Positions 1 through 8,841 of a stretch of DNA of 64,000 nt are shown piece by piece. Every line of letters begins with the position of its first letter. Position 1 is the stretch's first letter. The position numbers were made by a program, and so were the translations under genes. A model generated the notes under the pieces. It had not been told where the DNA came from and did not search any database. It was given only the letters and a program-made list of their open reading frames with translations. The stretch lies in NCBI GenBank assembly GCA_021234155.1, contig JAJEKV010000033.1, positions 2,151,454 to 2,215,453 of the forward strand. Direction: 5' to 3'. The stretch comes from Isoetes taiwanensis. Taxonomy: Eukaryota > Streptophyta > Lycopodiopsida > Isoetales > Isoetaceae.

Positions 1-1170
1 GATAAATAAAGCTAACAAAACCCTGATTTATTTTTGTGGGGCATCATAAGGCATCGATCCGTACCTTTGTGCAGCATCTTCTGTTCTAAGGGCGGATCAC
101 CATTAGAATCAAGATATCTGCGCCATGTAGGCAATCACAGACAGCGCAAATGCAGACCATTTCCATTTTCAATCGCATATTCCGATGACAGAGCAGCAAA
201 CACCCAAGAAGATTTGAGATAGCCGGTTTGAATACGTAGGAGAACTGGAAGTCGGTTTGAATATGCCCTAAACAACAAACTCCAGGGCAACTTCAGTTTC
301 AGATGCAGTGATAGTGCATCTGAAAACTCTACCGGATGCTGTGCCATGTCACCCAGATTGAGTTCCCGTGGAAGCAATGGGAACAGCAAATCGTGGAGCC
401 AGGAATGCCATATGGCACAGAATTTCCGGTAGAAGATTCTGAGCCGACGGTCCAGAACGGCCATCGAATTTTGAAGGACCGGCTTAAGCCATAACCACTC
501 AGATTTTTTGACACGTGGATAGACTAGCCTTCGATAAACGAATACTTGTGGTCAGGGGGTGGCACTAAAAATTTAAAAAAAAAATATTGGCGCATATGGG
601 GGGGCGCCCATATTCCGTGCCTTTGCCCAGCTTCCACCATAGTTTTGGTACCAGCGTCCGCTCACAGAAACCCTGGAACCGTGCACCCAGAAGCCCTGGA
701 ATCGTGCCTCTTCATGAAAAATGAACTACAAATTTTGGTGCACGCTAGATGGGCAGGAGGTGAACGGGGGGATGGTTAGGTGATAGGCCTACCAGAATGA
801 TCTCTCGAATCAGAACCAGAATGATCTCTCGGATTGGAATCTTAATACAACGATTTTCCAGAATAATAAGTAGGGTGGAGAGTTATTATCTGTCTTTGGT
901 GGGAGCGGGACAGAAGAGAAGAACAAGTGCTCTCCAAACCGTGCGTGGTGGTAGTAACTGTTGTGACTCCTGTTCAGGCGTAAGGCGGCCTGGTTCCACG
1001 GGTGTCGCCCACGGAGGGGGGCGCAATAAAAGCAGGATAAGTACAATATATTCACATGGTTATAATACGATCATGAATAAAGAAAGATTTGACATTTAAA
1101 GTAGAATGGAAAGTTACATTTTAAAATAAGACCCAAACGACCAATAGAAATGAAATTTTGTCTTATACAA
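1..1170. other. Unassigned sequence, possible short coding remnant
   Basis: I recognise no gene here. A plus-strand frame from an ATG at 336 to a TAA at 492-494 encodes a 52-residue peptide with protein-like composition (it contains QWEQQIVEPGMPYGTEFP), but it matches no family I know. An opposite-strand frame at 135-464 also looks arbitrary. A 16-bp motif (ccagaatgatctctcg) occurs twice, near 791 and 812. The stretch is probably decayed transposon sequence. Confidence 0.3.
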
Positions 1171-1175
1171 GATGG

Positions 1176-1541
1176 TTATACAGGTCTATATTCTATTGGT
1201 TGCCCCAAGGGATGCAGTATCGTATCAAGATAGTCCTCCCTCACTGAGCGCACTAAATTATATTTGCACCAAGCCTGGATAATGATATCCTGATATGCCA
1301 GGGTCGGATTTATGATTAAGAGGTTAAACAAGTCGTTCATTGCCCCATAAAGTTCCCACAGATGATCGTCAATGTCAAGGAATGCTTCCACATTGGTGGA
1401 CTCCCAGTAGGACCAGCCTCTTTGCAATTTGTCTTGCAAGTTGTGGACGGCATTGTCTTGAAGGAATGTAACAATTTCCCACCCGTTAGAGGAGTGAAGT
1501 GGCATATTTGTCCCTGTACATGCCGTGTAGAATACACGCAA
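1176..1541 (-). pseudogene. Remnant resembling ORF3 of the histone-carrying LTR family
   Basis: This minus-strand open frame of about 120 codons belongs to no known family. Its centre (a WES tryptophan motif, then acidic and aliphatic residues, then EDYLDTILHPLG) follows the same residue pattern as the frame at 4776-5496 (WDS, then LYLDRDILMQMLG). I therefore read it as a diverged relative of that element's third ORF. It lies 211 bp downstream of the frame at 1752-2267, which resembles the histone-to-ORF3 spacing (292 bp) in the element at 4.8-8.2 kb. The similarity is by eye only. Confidence 0.35.
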
Positions 1542-1751
1542 TTAATGATTTAGACATTGCGTTAGACAAATGAACAAGAGAAAAGACAATTAATACAAAA
1601 AACTATAATTTGTATTAATAAATCGGCATAGAAATGCCTATATGGATAATACCTATAATAATGGCCTAAGACCAGACAGTACAAGCCAAAAATATGTTCA
1701 GGAACTAGGTCCTGCATCCTGATCCATCTCCGTAGGAGGCTCCAGTGGTTG

Positions 1752-2267
1752 TCACTGGTGAAGCAAAGTGACACTGGGGCTGATAGTAAGGGCAGCTGCT
1801 GATGCCACCCCGGGAGAGAAGGCAGTAGCCAAGGGTGCGGCCACAAGCATCTTCATACTCATCCAAGCGACGATATCTTGACCTAGAGCAGCAAGTGCTA
1901 AATCCCGATTCACGAGCACAACAGTATGAAGATTGTAGGGGAGCTTTCGATGCCCGGCCATAGCGGACAAAGCCTTTAGTGCCCAAAAGGATGCCTCGGC
2001 CTTTGGAGCGAGCGCTCTGAGAAAGAATAGAACTTGGCCTTGTCGGAAAGTTGAGAGGAAGAATCTTGTTAGATGATTCTTCAAGGCTGCGACCTCCGGA
2101 ATTGTGGAGGTTGCTACTTCTGCCTGAAGGTTTACTGTAACCTGCTCCTCGTGGATTTCTTCCTTCTCCTCCTTGAGATGCTCCTTGTTATCATAGAGAT
2201 CTTCCCCTTCGTCGTCTTCCTCCATAGGCACAACCACATCGTTGCTGTTAGGGACTTGTGGACCCAT
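1752..2267 (-). CDS. Hypothetical protein, acidic N-terminus, weakly histone-fold-like C-terminus
   Basis: An uninterrupted 171-codon frame starts at an ATG at 2267. Residues ~15-45 are strongly acidic (MEEDDEGEDLYDN, then EEKEEIHEEQ). Residues ~60-140 are hydrophobic-helical and include AGHRKLPYNL and NRDLALAALGQDI. The latter loosely resembles the end of the H2A histone fold (AG..., PRHLQLA..DEEL) or the H3 segment KDLALARRI. In the related element at 4.8-8.2 kb the corresponding position holds a clear H3-family sequence. That context is the main reason to mention a histone fold. The match is too weak to assign a function, and it may be an unrelated transposon frame. Confidence 0.3.
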   Translation of the reverse strand: MGPQVPNSNDVVVPMEEDDEGEDLYDNKEHLKEEKEEIHEEQVTVNLQAEVATSTIPEVAALKNHLTRFFLSTFRQGQVLFFLRALAPKAEASFWALKALSAMAGHRKLPYNLHTVVLVNRDLALAALGQDIVAWMSMKMLVAAPLATAFSPGVASAAALTISPSVTLLHQ

Positions 2268-2706
2268 GGCAGTAAAGGCATCTTCAGGTGGGGGACAATG
2301 ATATGGTGGCGCTCGGGGGAGTGGTTGTCGAGAGCAAGGGTATGAGAAAGAAAGCTGTAAATGTTTATATTAACCCTTGGACCCAAGTATCTTAGTGAAT
2401 ATATATATAACAATAAGTTAAGTTAGCAATTATCCTTAGCTAGACCATTGATGGATGTTTTTATCTAATATAAGATAGGACAAGTTAGAAACCATAAGCT
2501 AATCTAAGAACCTTAGGAAAGATATTATTCTCTTTGAATTATTTCCAGGCAGGGGAGGGGCTTCTTCCTGCCTGGTTTGGCCAATTTGGCGTTTCTTTCA
2601 TGCTGTCCGTTCTCGGCCTTTAGCCTTCATCCTGTGACCTTCGTCCTCGATCCTAGTTTGTTAAGGAAGTCCTTTGGTATTCGGGCGGTTTGTTGGTTTC
2701 ATGCGA

Positions 2707-2763
2707 GTCCCATTCTAGAATCCCATCGATCCGAGACATCGGATCGCCATTCTAGAATGGGAC
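2707..2763. repeat. Long inverted repeat (hairpin), copy 1
   Basis: The left arm starts cccattctagaat and runs to gatccga. After a gaca loop, the right arm tcggatcg...attctagaatggg returns it. The stem is about 22 bp with a small asymmetric bulge near its centre. Confidence 0.8.
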
Positions 2764-3155
2764 GAGCATGCATGTTTTGCATGCATGCGGGCGGCGCATG
2801 CCCGTTCTGGTTGGGACTTCGCTATTTTAGGCGCGTTTCTGCTTCGAGTTCTCATCGGCGCTTCCTCTTCTCTCAGCAGTACCTTATTCTCTTTGAATTA
2901 TTTCCAGGCAGGGGAGGGGCTTCTTCCTGCCTGGTTTGGCCCATTTGGTGTTTCTTTCTTGCTGTCCTTTCCGGCCTTTAGCCTTCGTCCTGTGACCTTC
3001 GTCCTCGATTCTAGTTCGATATGGTTTGGCCAATTTGGCGTTTCTTTCTTGCTGTCCTTTCCGGCCTTTAGCCTTCGTCCTGTGACCTTCGTCCTCGATT
3101 CTAGTTTGATAAGGAAGTTCTCTGGTATTCGGGCGGTTTGTTGGTTTCATGCGAG

Positions 3156-3212
3156 CCCCATCCTAGAATCCCGTCGATCCGAGACATCGGATCGACATTC
3201 TAGGATGGGGCG
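3156..3212. repeat. Long inverted repeat (hairpin), copy 2 with paired substitutions
   Basis: The arrangement is that of copy 1 at 2707-2763, but the left arm reads catcctagaat and the right arm reads attctaggatg. The T-to-C change is matched by A-to-G on the opposite arm. The inner stem gtcgatccga/tcggatcgac is perfectly paired here, whereas copy 1 has one mismatch. Confidence 0.8.
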
Positions 3213-3345
3213 AGCATGCATGTCTTGCATGCATGCATGCAGCGCATGCCCTTCCTGGTTGGGGTTTCGCTATTTTAGGCGCGATTCGGCATTAACGTCT
3301 CATCGGCGCTTCCTCTTCTCTCAGCAGTACCTTATTCTCTTTGTA

Positions 3346-3729
3346 CTCCGGGAATAATAAATAAATTGTTTATATAAAGAGGGATCAAAAAAATTACTCT
3401 GGGGAAATGGCTCAGATCTGATATGTCTTACTACCATAGGCGTGTTTGTCCAGTGTTTATAAACTTGTATAAGTGGCTAAATCATAAGGTCTTTGCATTG
3501 GTCATTTAGATATGATAATGGGACCACTTTAAATGCTGTGTATAAAGCATATGCATCTTAGAACCAGCATAACAATTCTAATAAATATGAAATGTGTTGT
3601 GGCCTTAAGATGTAGCTTAAATTTCTCTAATCTTGCATTTTTAGATAGAATGCTAGTAAGATGAAGGGGGATGATCTCAAATAAGCTTAAGACGCCTGCT
3701 ATACTATTCAAAATCGACCATTCTAATGC
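3346..3729. other. No recognisable feature
   Basis: This is AT-rich sequence between the tandem repeat and the reverse-transcriptase fragment. I see no gene, repeat or element end. Confidence 0.5.
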
Positions 3730-4594
3730 TTGTGCTTGTTTGTGGGTGTAGATAGCAGGCTCAACTTGCTCTTTGCAATGTATCCGTCAAGTATTCTTGC
3801 AAATTCTGATATCTTGATGCTGATGGAAGAAAGTAGTCCATTAGTAACATATAATTTATCTCATTTACTCAAGTTTATTTTAAATTTAGCTCATCATGGA
3901 AGATTTGCAGATATATACAGATTTCAACATGCAGCACATTATATTAATGACCTCAATGTTATCAATGGAGGGAATGTGATGGAATTTCTCACCCAAAGTG
4001 CCAATTTTCCTTTATACAACGTCAACTTTTGAGACAGTCTATGAGGACTGCAAAGAAAATGCGAAATGCAAAATATATGCAATTTTTTTAATATCCCAAT
4101 CAAAGTTCATAACCAAAACAAAGGACTATTTGAGATGACTAGATATGATAAAAGAGGAAAACTTCCCTTTGAGGTCAATAAATTCATCAGGGCAGATAGT
4201 TGCAGACCATATGGGCAAGCTTCAAAAGTCATAATATCACAGATCTTACCATATGTGTATGCATACTCTGATGCCAAAAATGCTGCAAGGAATATCTTTG
4301 AGCTAATAGAGGCATTTCTTAAGAATGGGTTTGACAGATCAGAATATCATACATGATATTGAACATTTTACAACAGGAAGATTTTTCAGCTTTGCTCCAT
4401 GTTTGACATGATCAAAATGTTAAAAAATATGATGTACATGAGTAAGTTGTATTAAGAGTAGAAAAAGATGGAAAGGGTAGGGTCTTGGTGGTACAACAAG
4501 GTCCTATTCTCCTTATTGATACCATTTCTATCCTCACATAGTAGAGTAGTATAAAAACTGTAGCTCACCCAACTTAGGGGAGGCGGGTTTTTTT
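3730..4594 (+). pseudogene. 3' fragment of a Penelope-like reverse transcriptase
   Basis: Two frames (to 4032, and 4066-4356) match the C-terminal third of the reverse transcriptase at 33889-35916. Shared segments include INGGNVMEFLT, YDKRGKLPF, VNKFI and QASKVIISQI. They are separated by a stop and a frameshift. The catalytic box, YIDD in the longer copy, reads YIND here, so an essential aspartate is gone. Similarity continues through a 3' untranslated hairpin and stops at a T-run (4588-4594) preceded by GGAGGCGGG. The full-length copy has a closely related GGAGGAGGCAGGA followed by a T-run, so this marks the element's 3' end. The fragment is 5'-truncated and inactive. Confidence 0.85.
4477..4507 (+). 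other. 3'-UTR stem-loop of the Penelope-like element
   Basis: An 11-bp stem (gtagggtcttg / caaggtcctat) closes a 9-nt loop, gtggtacaa. The full-length copy (minus strand of 33826-33856) has the identical loop. The three stem differences all keep pairing through G-U wobbles. Confidence 0.7.
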
Positions 4595-4775
4595 ATCAAA
4601 TGATGAACACTTTTAAGTTGCTTTGTAGTACTAGGAATGGCAATGGGATTTCCTTGCAACTAGATCTTTGGAGACTAGCTAATCGTATCAGACAAGGAGG
4701 GTCCTGTAGCATGAGGTGCCGCAAACCTAATAAGGTTTCAACAGATTCAAGATCTTCTGGGTGGAACCTGAGCAA

Positions 4776-5496
4776 CTATTGGATCTGGGATGGGTACTCA
4801 GGGGGTGAAACGTCAAGGAAATCACCTTGACAGTACTCAGCTAGCTCGTACAAAATCTCCTCTTTCTTCACATGTCGGGAATCGGCGATAACATGGTATG
4901 CCCACAGGATATCGTCGAGCAGCAGGTATTCTTGATTGTGGAGAAGGATCATCAGAAGCCCATCTTGTCCGGTGAGTTTATGGCCCTGGATCTGATGCAC
5001 AGGCATTTCGGTGGCTAATTGCTTCCAACGGGTAAAACATGTATGGCTAATCTGCTCCTCTTCTTCGGGATCAGCAGGAATAGGCACCTTCCCTTTTTCC
5101 AATGGAGTAGAGTCAGCCTCTACATATTGGCCCATAAGGATACAAGGCAAAGAGGACCTCAAAATAGGTTTGCTGATGGCCAAAATGAAGAATGGGAGCA
5201 TGCTTGGCCCGTCGTTGGATGCAGCAAAGAGTATCCTCTGCATGTTTATCGCCGCCTAACATCTGCATGAGGATGTCTCTGTCAAGATATAGCTGACAAG
5301 GGTCGCCATAAGACCGACATTTGGGAACCATTTCTTGGGTATAAAACTCCAAGAAATATGCGTAATCAGGGTGAGCCTCCATATTCGTGATGAGATCCAC
5401 CTCCCGCAACAAACAGGGGTGGAGAAGCTCGAATGGTACCTGGGAATCCCAGTGCTCTCCATCCTGGTACCACTAGTGGCGCTTGGCGTAATCCAT
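4776..5496 (-). pseudogene. ORF3 of the histone-carrying LTR element
   Basis: A frame opens at an ATG at 5496 and has an amber codon at 5473-5475. It continues through residues such as NMEAHPDYAYFLEFYTQEMV to 5113, then shifts frame and continues as EEEEQISHTCFTRWKQLATE to a stop at 4776. I do not recognise the family. The composition is ordinary globular protein (Trp, Tyr and His rich, with an acidic patch). The first part is conserved in unit 2 at 8196-8540, including the same amber position, so the stop predates amplification or is read through. A distant relative may lie at 1176-1541. Confidence 0.5.
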
Positions 5497-5640
5497 AGTA
5501 GCTTAATAGGAGGAGGAGGAAAGAAAAGTATAGAAGTCCAAGGAACAATGAAAACTCTAAATGGAGGACCCTTTTTAAAAAGAGAGAATTTTTGTCAGGG
5601 AATATTCCTTGGATTTCTTTTACTTTATCATCATTATTAT

Positions 5641-5669
5641 TTTGTTTCTTTTTTTGTTTTTTTTTTTTC
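5641..5669 (-). other. Poly(A)-like tract downstream of the histone retrocopy
   Basis: On the minus strand an A-rich run follows the histone stop codon by about 120 nt. The same tract follows the second copy at 8686-8712. Together with the lack of introns, it suggests that the histone piece entered the element as a reverse-transcribed polyadenylated mRNA. Confidence 0.55.
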
Positions 5670-5787
5670 ACTCGAACTCTGTGTGTGGTTTGCACTAAGG
5701 AGACAGACAGTGATAGACGTAGTTGATAATATACAACATCCTTAGGTACAGAAAATAAAAATGGAAACACATTACAAAATGGGGGAT

Positions 5788-6286
5788 CTAGTTACGATCC
5801 CCACGAATCCGACGTGCCAAGGCCAAATCCTTTGGCATAATAGTCACGCATTTAGGGTGTATGGCGCAAAGGTTGGCGTCGCCGAAGAGGGCGATAAGGT
5901 AATCTTCGGCAGCTTCCTGCAAGGCGAGAATGGCGTGGGTTTGGAACCGCAGGTCTGTCTTGAATTGTTTTGCAATTTCTCAACGAGCCGCTGGAAGGGT
6001 AGCTTCCGCAGTAGGAGCTCCGTCGACTTTTGATATTTTCGGATCTCTCGTAAGGCCACTGTCCCCGATCTGAGCCTGTGGGGCTTCCTTTGGCGAAGTG
6101 GGGGTACAAGGGGAAGGGTCTTGACTCCAGTGGCTGGATGTCGGGCCTGCTGGACCAAAGACTCACGACGAGTGTTCCCCTTCTTCTTTGCTATCCCACC
6201 TATCGCTTGGAGCCTAGTTTTGTACTAAGGGCCCAAGCACGTAAGATTAGTGGTCTTCCGCTTCCGTTTATAGTGCGGTTAGCGGG
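5788..6286 (-). pseudogene. Histone H3-family retrocopy (H3 variant, possibly CENH3-like), copy 1
   Basis: The minus strand encodes a near-complete histone H3 fold. KPHR and [18 protein letters not shown] lead into RKLPFQRLV; after a frameshift, [26 protein letters not shown] and [13 protein letters not shown] run to a TAG at 5788. The one frameshift in the fold is at about 5965, in the segment where H3 has REIAQD. There are no introns. Upstream of KPHR the frame is basic and unlike the canonical 37-residue H3 tail, for example [10 protein letters not shown] and [11 protein letters not shown]. It contains a stop near 6215-6230. A long divergent tail and AAEDYL in place of AAEAYL suggest CENH3, but loop 1 is not lengthened as in seed-plant CENH3. 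H3 family membership is certain; the subtype is not. Confidence 0.9.
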
Positions 6287-6307
6287 CTCTTCAACACTCT
6301 TTCTGGT

Positions 6308-6938
6308 CTATTCTTTTGCTAGCCGGGCTGCTTCTTGCTCGGCGTGCTGCTCTTGTAACAGGCGTATCTCGGTGCACCTCCGAATCTCTGCAAGGTATCT
6401 CTCGGGTCGAGCCTCCATGTCAAGCTCGACGGGCTGCAGATCTTCTTGGGTGAGAGATGGTGGTATATCTTCCCATATGAAGATTTGGGTGTCCTCATTA
6501 TAATAATATGGGGGCAGGGTAAAGTTGCATCCTCGGGTAATAGCCCTTCCTCTTCCCAAATAGATATATTCCTGTCCTCGAACAGTCGGATCTCCGCTCG
6601 CAATCTGTCGGTCGTCCTCCTCTTGTGCCATGGTCATAACTCTTTCAGCTTCATGACGAGCATCTGCAGCGGTAGCATCTTGGGGCATGTCCGGGGGGTA
6701 GTAGTGAACAAGGGTCAAAACCTGGTCCTCTTGTTTCACAAGGATATATGTCTCTCCCTTAACGTTAAGTTTTAACAAGGATTATGTCTTCCTCCATGAA
6801 CCGCTGGACTAACAGCTCTAGGAGGAGCTCGATCTTGGCAAGGCCGTCAGGCGTGTCGCCAATGTGGCAGCCGAGCTCTGCAAAAAGCTGGAAGACATTG
6901 CATGAAGAGTAGCTTTTTGTTCCCTTAGTGCGGGCCAT
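6308..6938 (-). pseudogene. ORF1 of the histone-carrying LTR element
   Basis: An ATG at 6938 in good context (gccATGGcc) opens a frame beginning MARTKGTKSYSS, then helical sequence ending FMEEDIILVKT at a stop near 6780. A shifted frame continues from 6778 to a stop at 6308, with an acidic helical middle and a Glu/Gln/Arg-rich end (LLQEQHAEQEAARLAKE) likely to form a coiled coil. The family is unknown. The position after the primer site suggests gag, but no zinc knuckle is seen. The first five residues equal the histone H3 N-terminus. In unit 2 the 3' end of ORF1 runs into the histone segment without the stop. Confidence 0.6.
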
Positions 6939-7575
6939 GGCTTAGCAAAGCTGGAGTACTAGGCAAAACAGGGGTGAGGGCGTCAAGATAGTACAGAGGA
7001 GCGGCTATGGCAGACACGATCTGGTACAGCAGCTATGGCGGGTGCGAGCTGTTCCGGTGGCTATGGCGGGCAGAGAACGCTGGTGGGCGGGGTTAAATGC
7101 AAAAAGAAACAATTAAACTCCAAAACTAAAAAAAAACTCTCGTCACTTTTAATGTGTATTTTTTTTTTCTTTTTAAAGCAGCGATCAACCCGCGGTCAAA
7201 CCGGCGCACTTGGATTTTTTTGAGTTTAAAATCGCAGAAGAAATTGATTTTTCCCTAAGTGCGCCAATTTACGGTTTCTGGCCATTTGATGACGCTGGTG
7301 ACTTGGCTGTGGAACAAGAATTTGTCTGATCCGAGCTCCCTAGAGGAAGATATGGCCTCTGGAAACAAAAAGACCATTTCCTGCCAAACTCAATACAGTC
7401 TTACCTTCATACTTTCAGATTTACCCTCTCAACCAACACTGATAACACAAATTTGGCCATCAATCATCCTAACTACTGGATTCTAGGAAATTTCCCTAGG
7501 TTAGAGTCCACAACTACTTAATGTTCTATCGAGTTAGAACATGGCCAGTGCAATGATCTGGTCCACCAAAATCAT

Positions 7576-7587
7576 GCTCTGGTACCA
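7576..7587 (-). other. Primer binding site (tRNA-iMet type), unit 1
   Basis: On the minus strand the sequence just inside the LTR end reads TGGTACCAGAGC. This is one base from the common plant retroelement primer site TGGTATCAGAGC, and it lies 1 nt from the LTR terminus TG/CA at 7589. It fixes the element as minus-strand and 7589 as the inner LTR end. Confidence 0.75.
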
Positions 7588-7588
7588 T

Positions 7589-8197
7589 TGTGATGCTCCC
7601 CGGCTCTATACGATGCTCCATCGTACAGATACGGGAAATCACCTCTTCCATGGCGACTCTACCACCATAGAAAAGGCCCTTCGTCTGACTCGGACCACTT
7701 GTGATGGGCAAGTGTCCGGATGAAGGACACGGAGGTGTCATTCGTCCCACGCCTTCTATGGGAATCCTATATGGCGGAAGTGTACATACAATATTAGCAC
7801 CTGGCAACAATGCAAATAAATAATATACCACCACGAAGGGTGGCCCATCATCATCCATAAGAATACAACAGAACACCAACATAACAAAGGAAACGCACCC
7901 TAAATAAGGGCTCTAATTCGGGCTCAGACTCATGGGGGCGACTGATAGTCAAGGCCTCCGGATAACAACAGACAGAGGTATAACATGGCGATGGCTGGCA
8001 TAGAACAATGGCTAGGATAGTACACTCCATCTGCCCTCCTGTGCACACTTTGCAGATAGGTTGGAACATGCTATGGCGTGGTTGTAGCTTTTCGGAGATG
8101 CAGTTCCATGGAATCCCTCTATGGAACTACTCCAGGTTACATCTCCCCGGTCCGATGAGGCAGGTCAGAGAGGCGTCCCCTCCCCGAGTATGATAGG
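7589..8197 (-). repeat. Partial 5' LTR of unit 1
   Basis: The repeat begins tgtgatgctcccc and matches the LTR at 27824-29235, including cggaccacttgtgatggg and cacgaagggtggccc. It breaks off at 'ccccgagtatgat', about 600 bp in, where the interior of unit 2 begins. Confidence 0.75.
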
Positions 8198-8841
8198 TCC
8201 TCAAAATAGGTTTGCTGATGGCCAAAATGAAGAATGGGAGCGTGCTTGGCCTGTCGTTGGATGCTGCAAAGAGTATCCTCTGCATGTTTGTCGTCGCCTA
8301 ACATCTGCATGAGGATGTCTCTGTCAAGATATAGCTGACAAGGGTCACCATAAGGCCGACATTTGGGAACCATTTCTTGGGTATAAAACTCCAAGAAATA
8401 TGCGTAATCAGGGTGAGCCTCCATATTCGTGATGAGATCCACCTCCTGCACCAAACAGGGGTGGAGAAGCTCGAATTGGACCTGGGAATCCCAGTGCTCT
8501 CCATCCTGGTACCACTAGTGGCGCTTGGCGTAATCCATAGCAGCTTAATAGGAGGAGGAGGAAAGAAAAGTATAGAAGGCCAAGGAACAATGAAAACTCT
8601 AAAAAGAAGGACCCTTTTTTAAAAAAGAGAGATTTTTTGTCAGGGAATATTCCTTGGATTTCTTTTACTTTATCATTATTATTATTTTGTTTCTTTTTTT
8701 TGTTTTTTTTTTCACTCGAACTGTGTGTGTGGTTTGCATTAAGGAGACAGACAGTGATAGACGTAGTTGATAATATACAACATTGTAACAAAACCTTAGG
8801 TACAGAAAATAAAAATGGAAATACATTACAAAATGGGGGAT

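Larger units (their letters stand above)
2526..3345. repeat. Compound tandem repeat, two ~350-450 bp units plus an internal 90-bp duplication
   Basis: The block starting 'attctctttgaattatttcc' occurs at 2526 and again near 2883, and both units end in 'cttcctcttctctcagcagt'. The second unit also contains a 90-bp direct duplication (about 2934-3022 and 3024-3112, beginning 'ggtttggccaatttggcg'). Each unit carries one long hairpin and a CATGCATG-rich patch. No protein is convincing in any frame. It may be part of an LTR or leader of the degraded element to the left. Confidence 0.8.
4776..8197 (-). mobile_element. Non-autonomous LTR retroelement carrying a histone H3-family sequence, unit 1
   Basis: Reading on the minus strand, the order is a partial 5' LTR (8197-7589), a tRNA-Met-type primer binding site (7587-7576), a leader, ORF1 (6938-6308), an H3-family retrocopy (6286-5788), a T-rich/A-tail tract, and ORF3 (5496-4776). 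No protease, reverse transcriptase, RNase H or integrase is visible, so it would depend on another element. The 3' LTR is not present within the unit. The family recurs in unit 2 (8199-29235), which shows that the histone piece was amplified with the element. Unit 1's LTR is cut at 8197 and joins directly to the interior of unit 2. Confidence 0.75.

Noticed and set aside
5852-6166. Arg/Ser/Pro-rich frame overlapping the histone copy
   Set aside because: It is the +1 shadow of the H3 fold on the same strand; only the H3 frame has family motifs.
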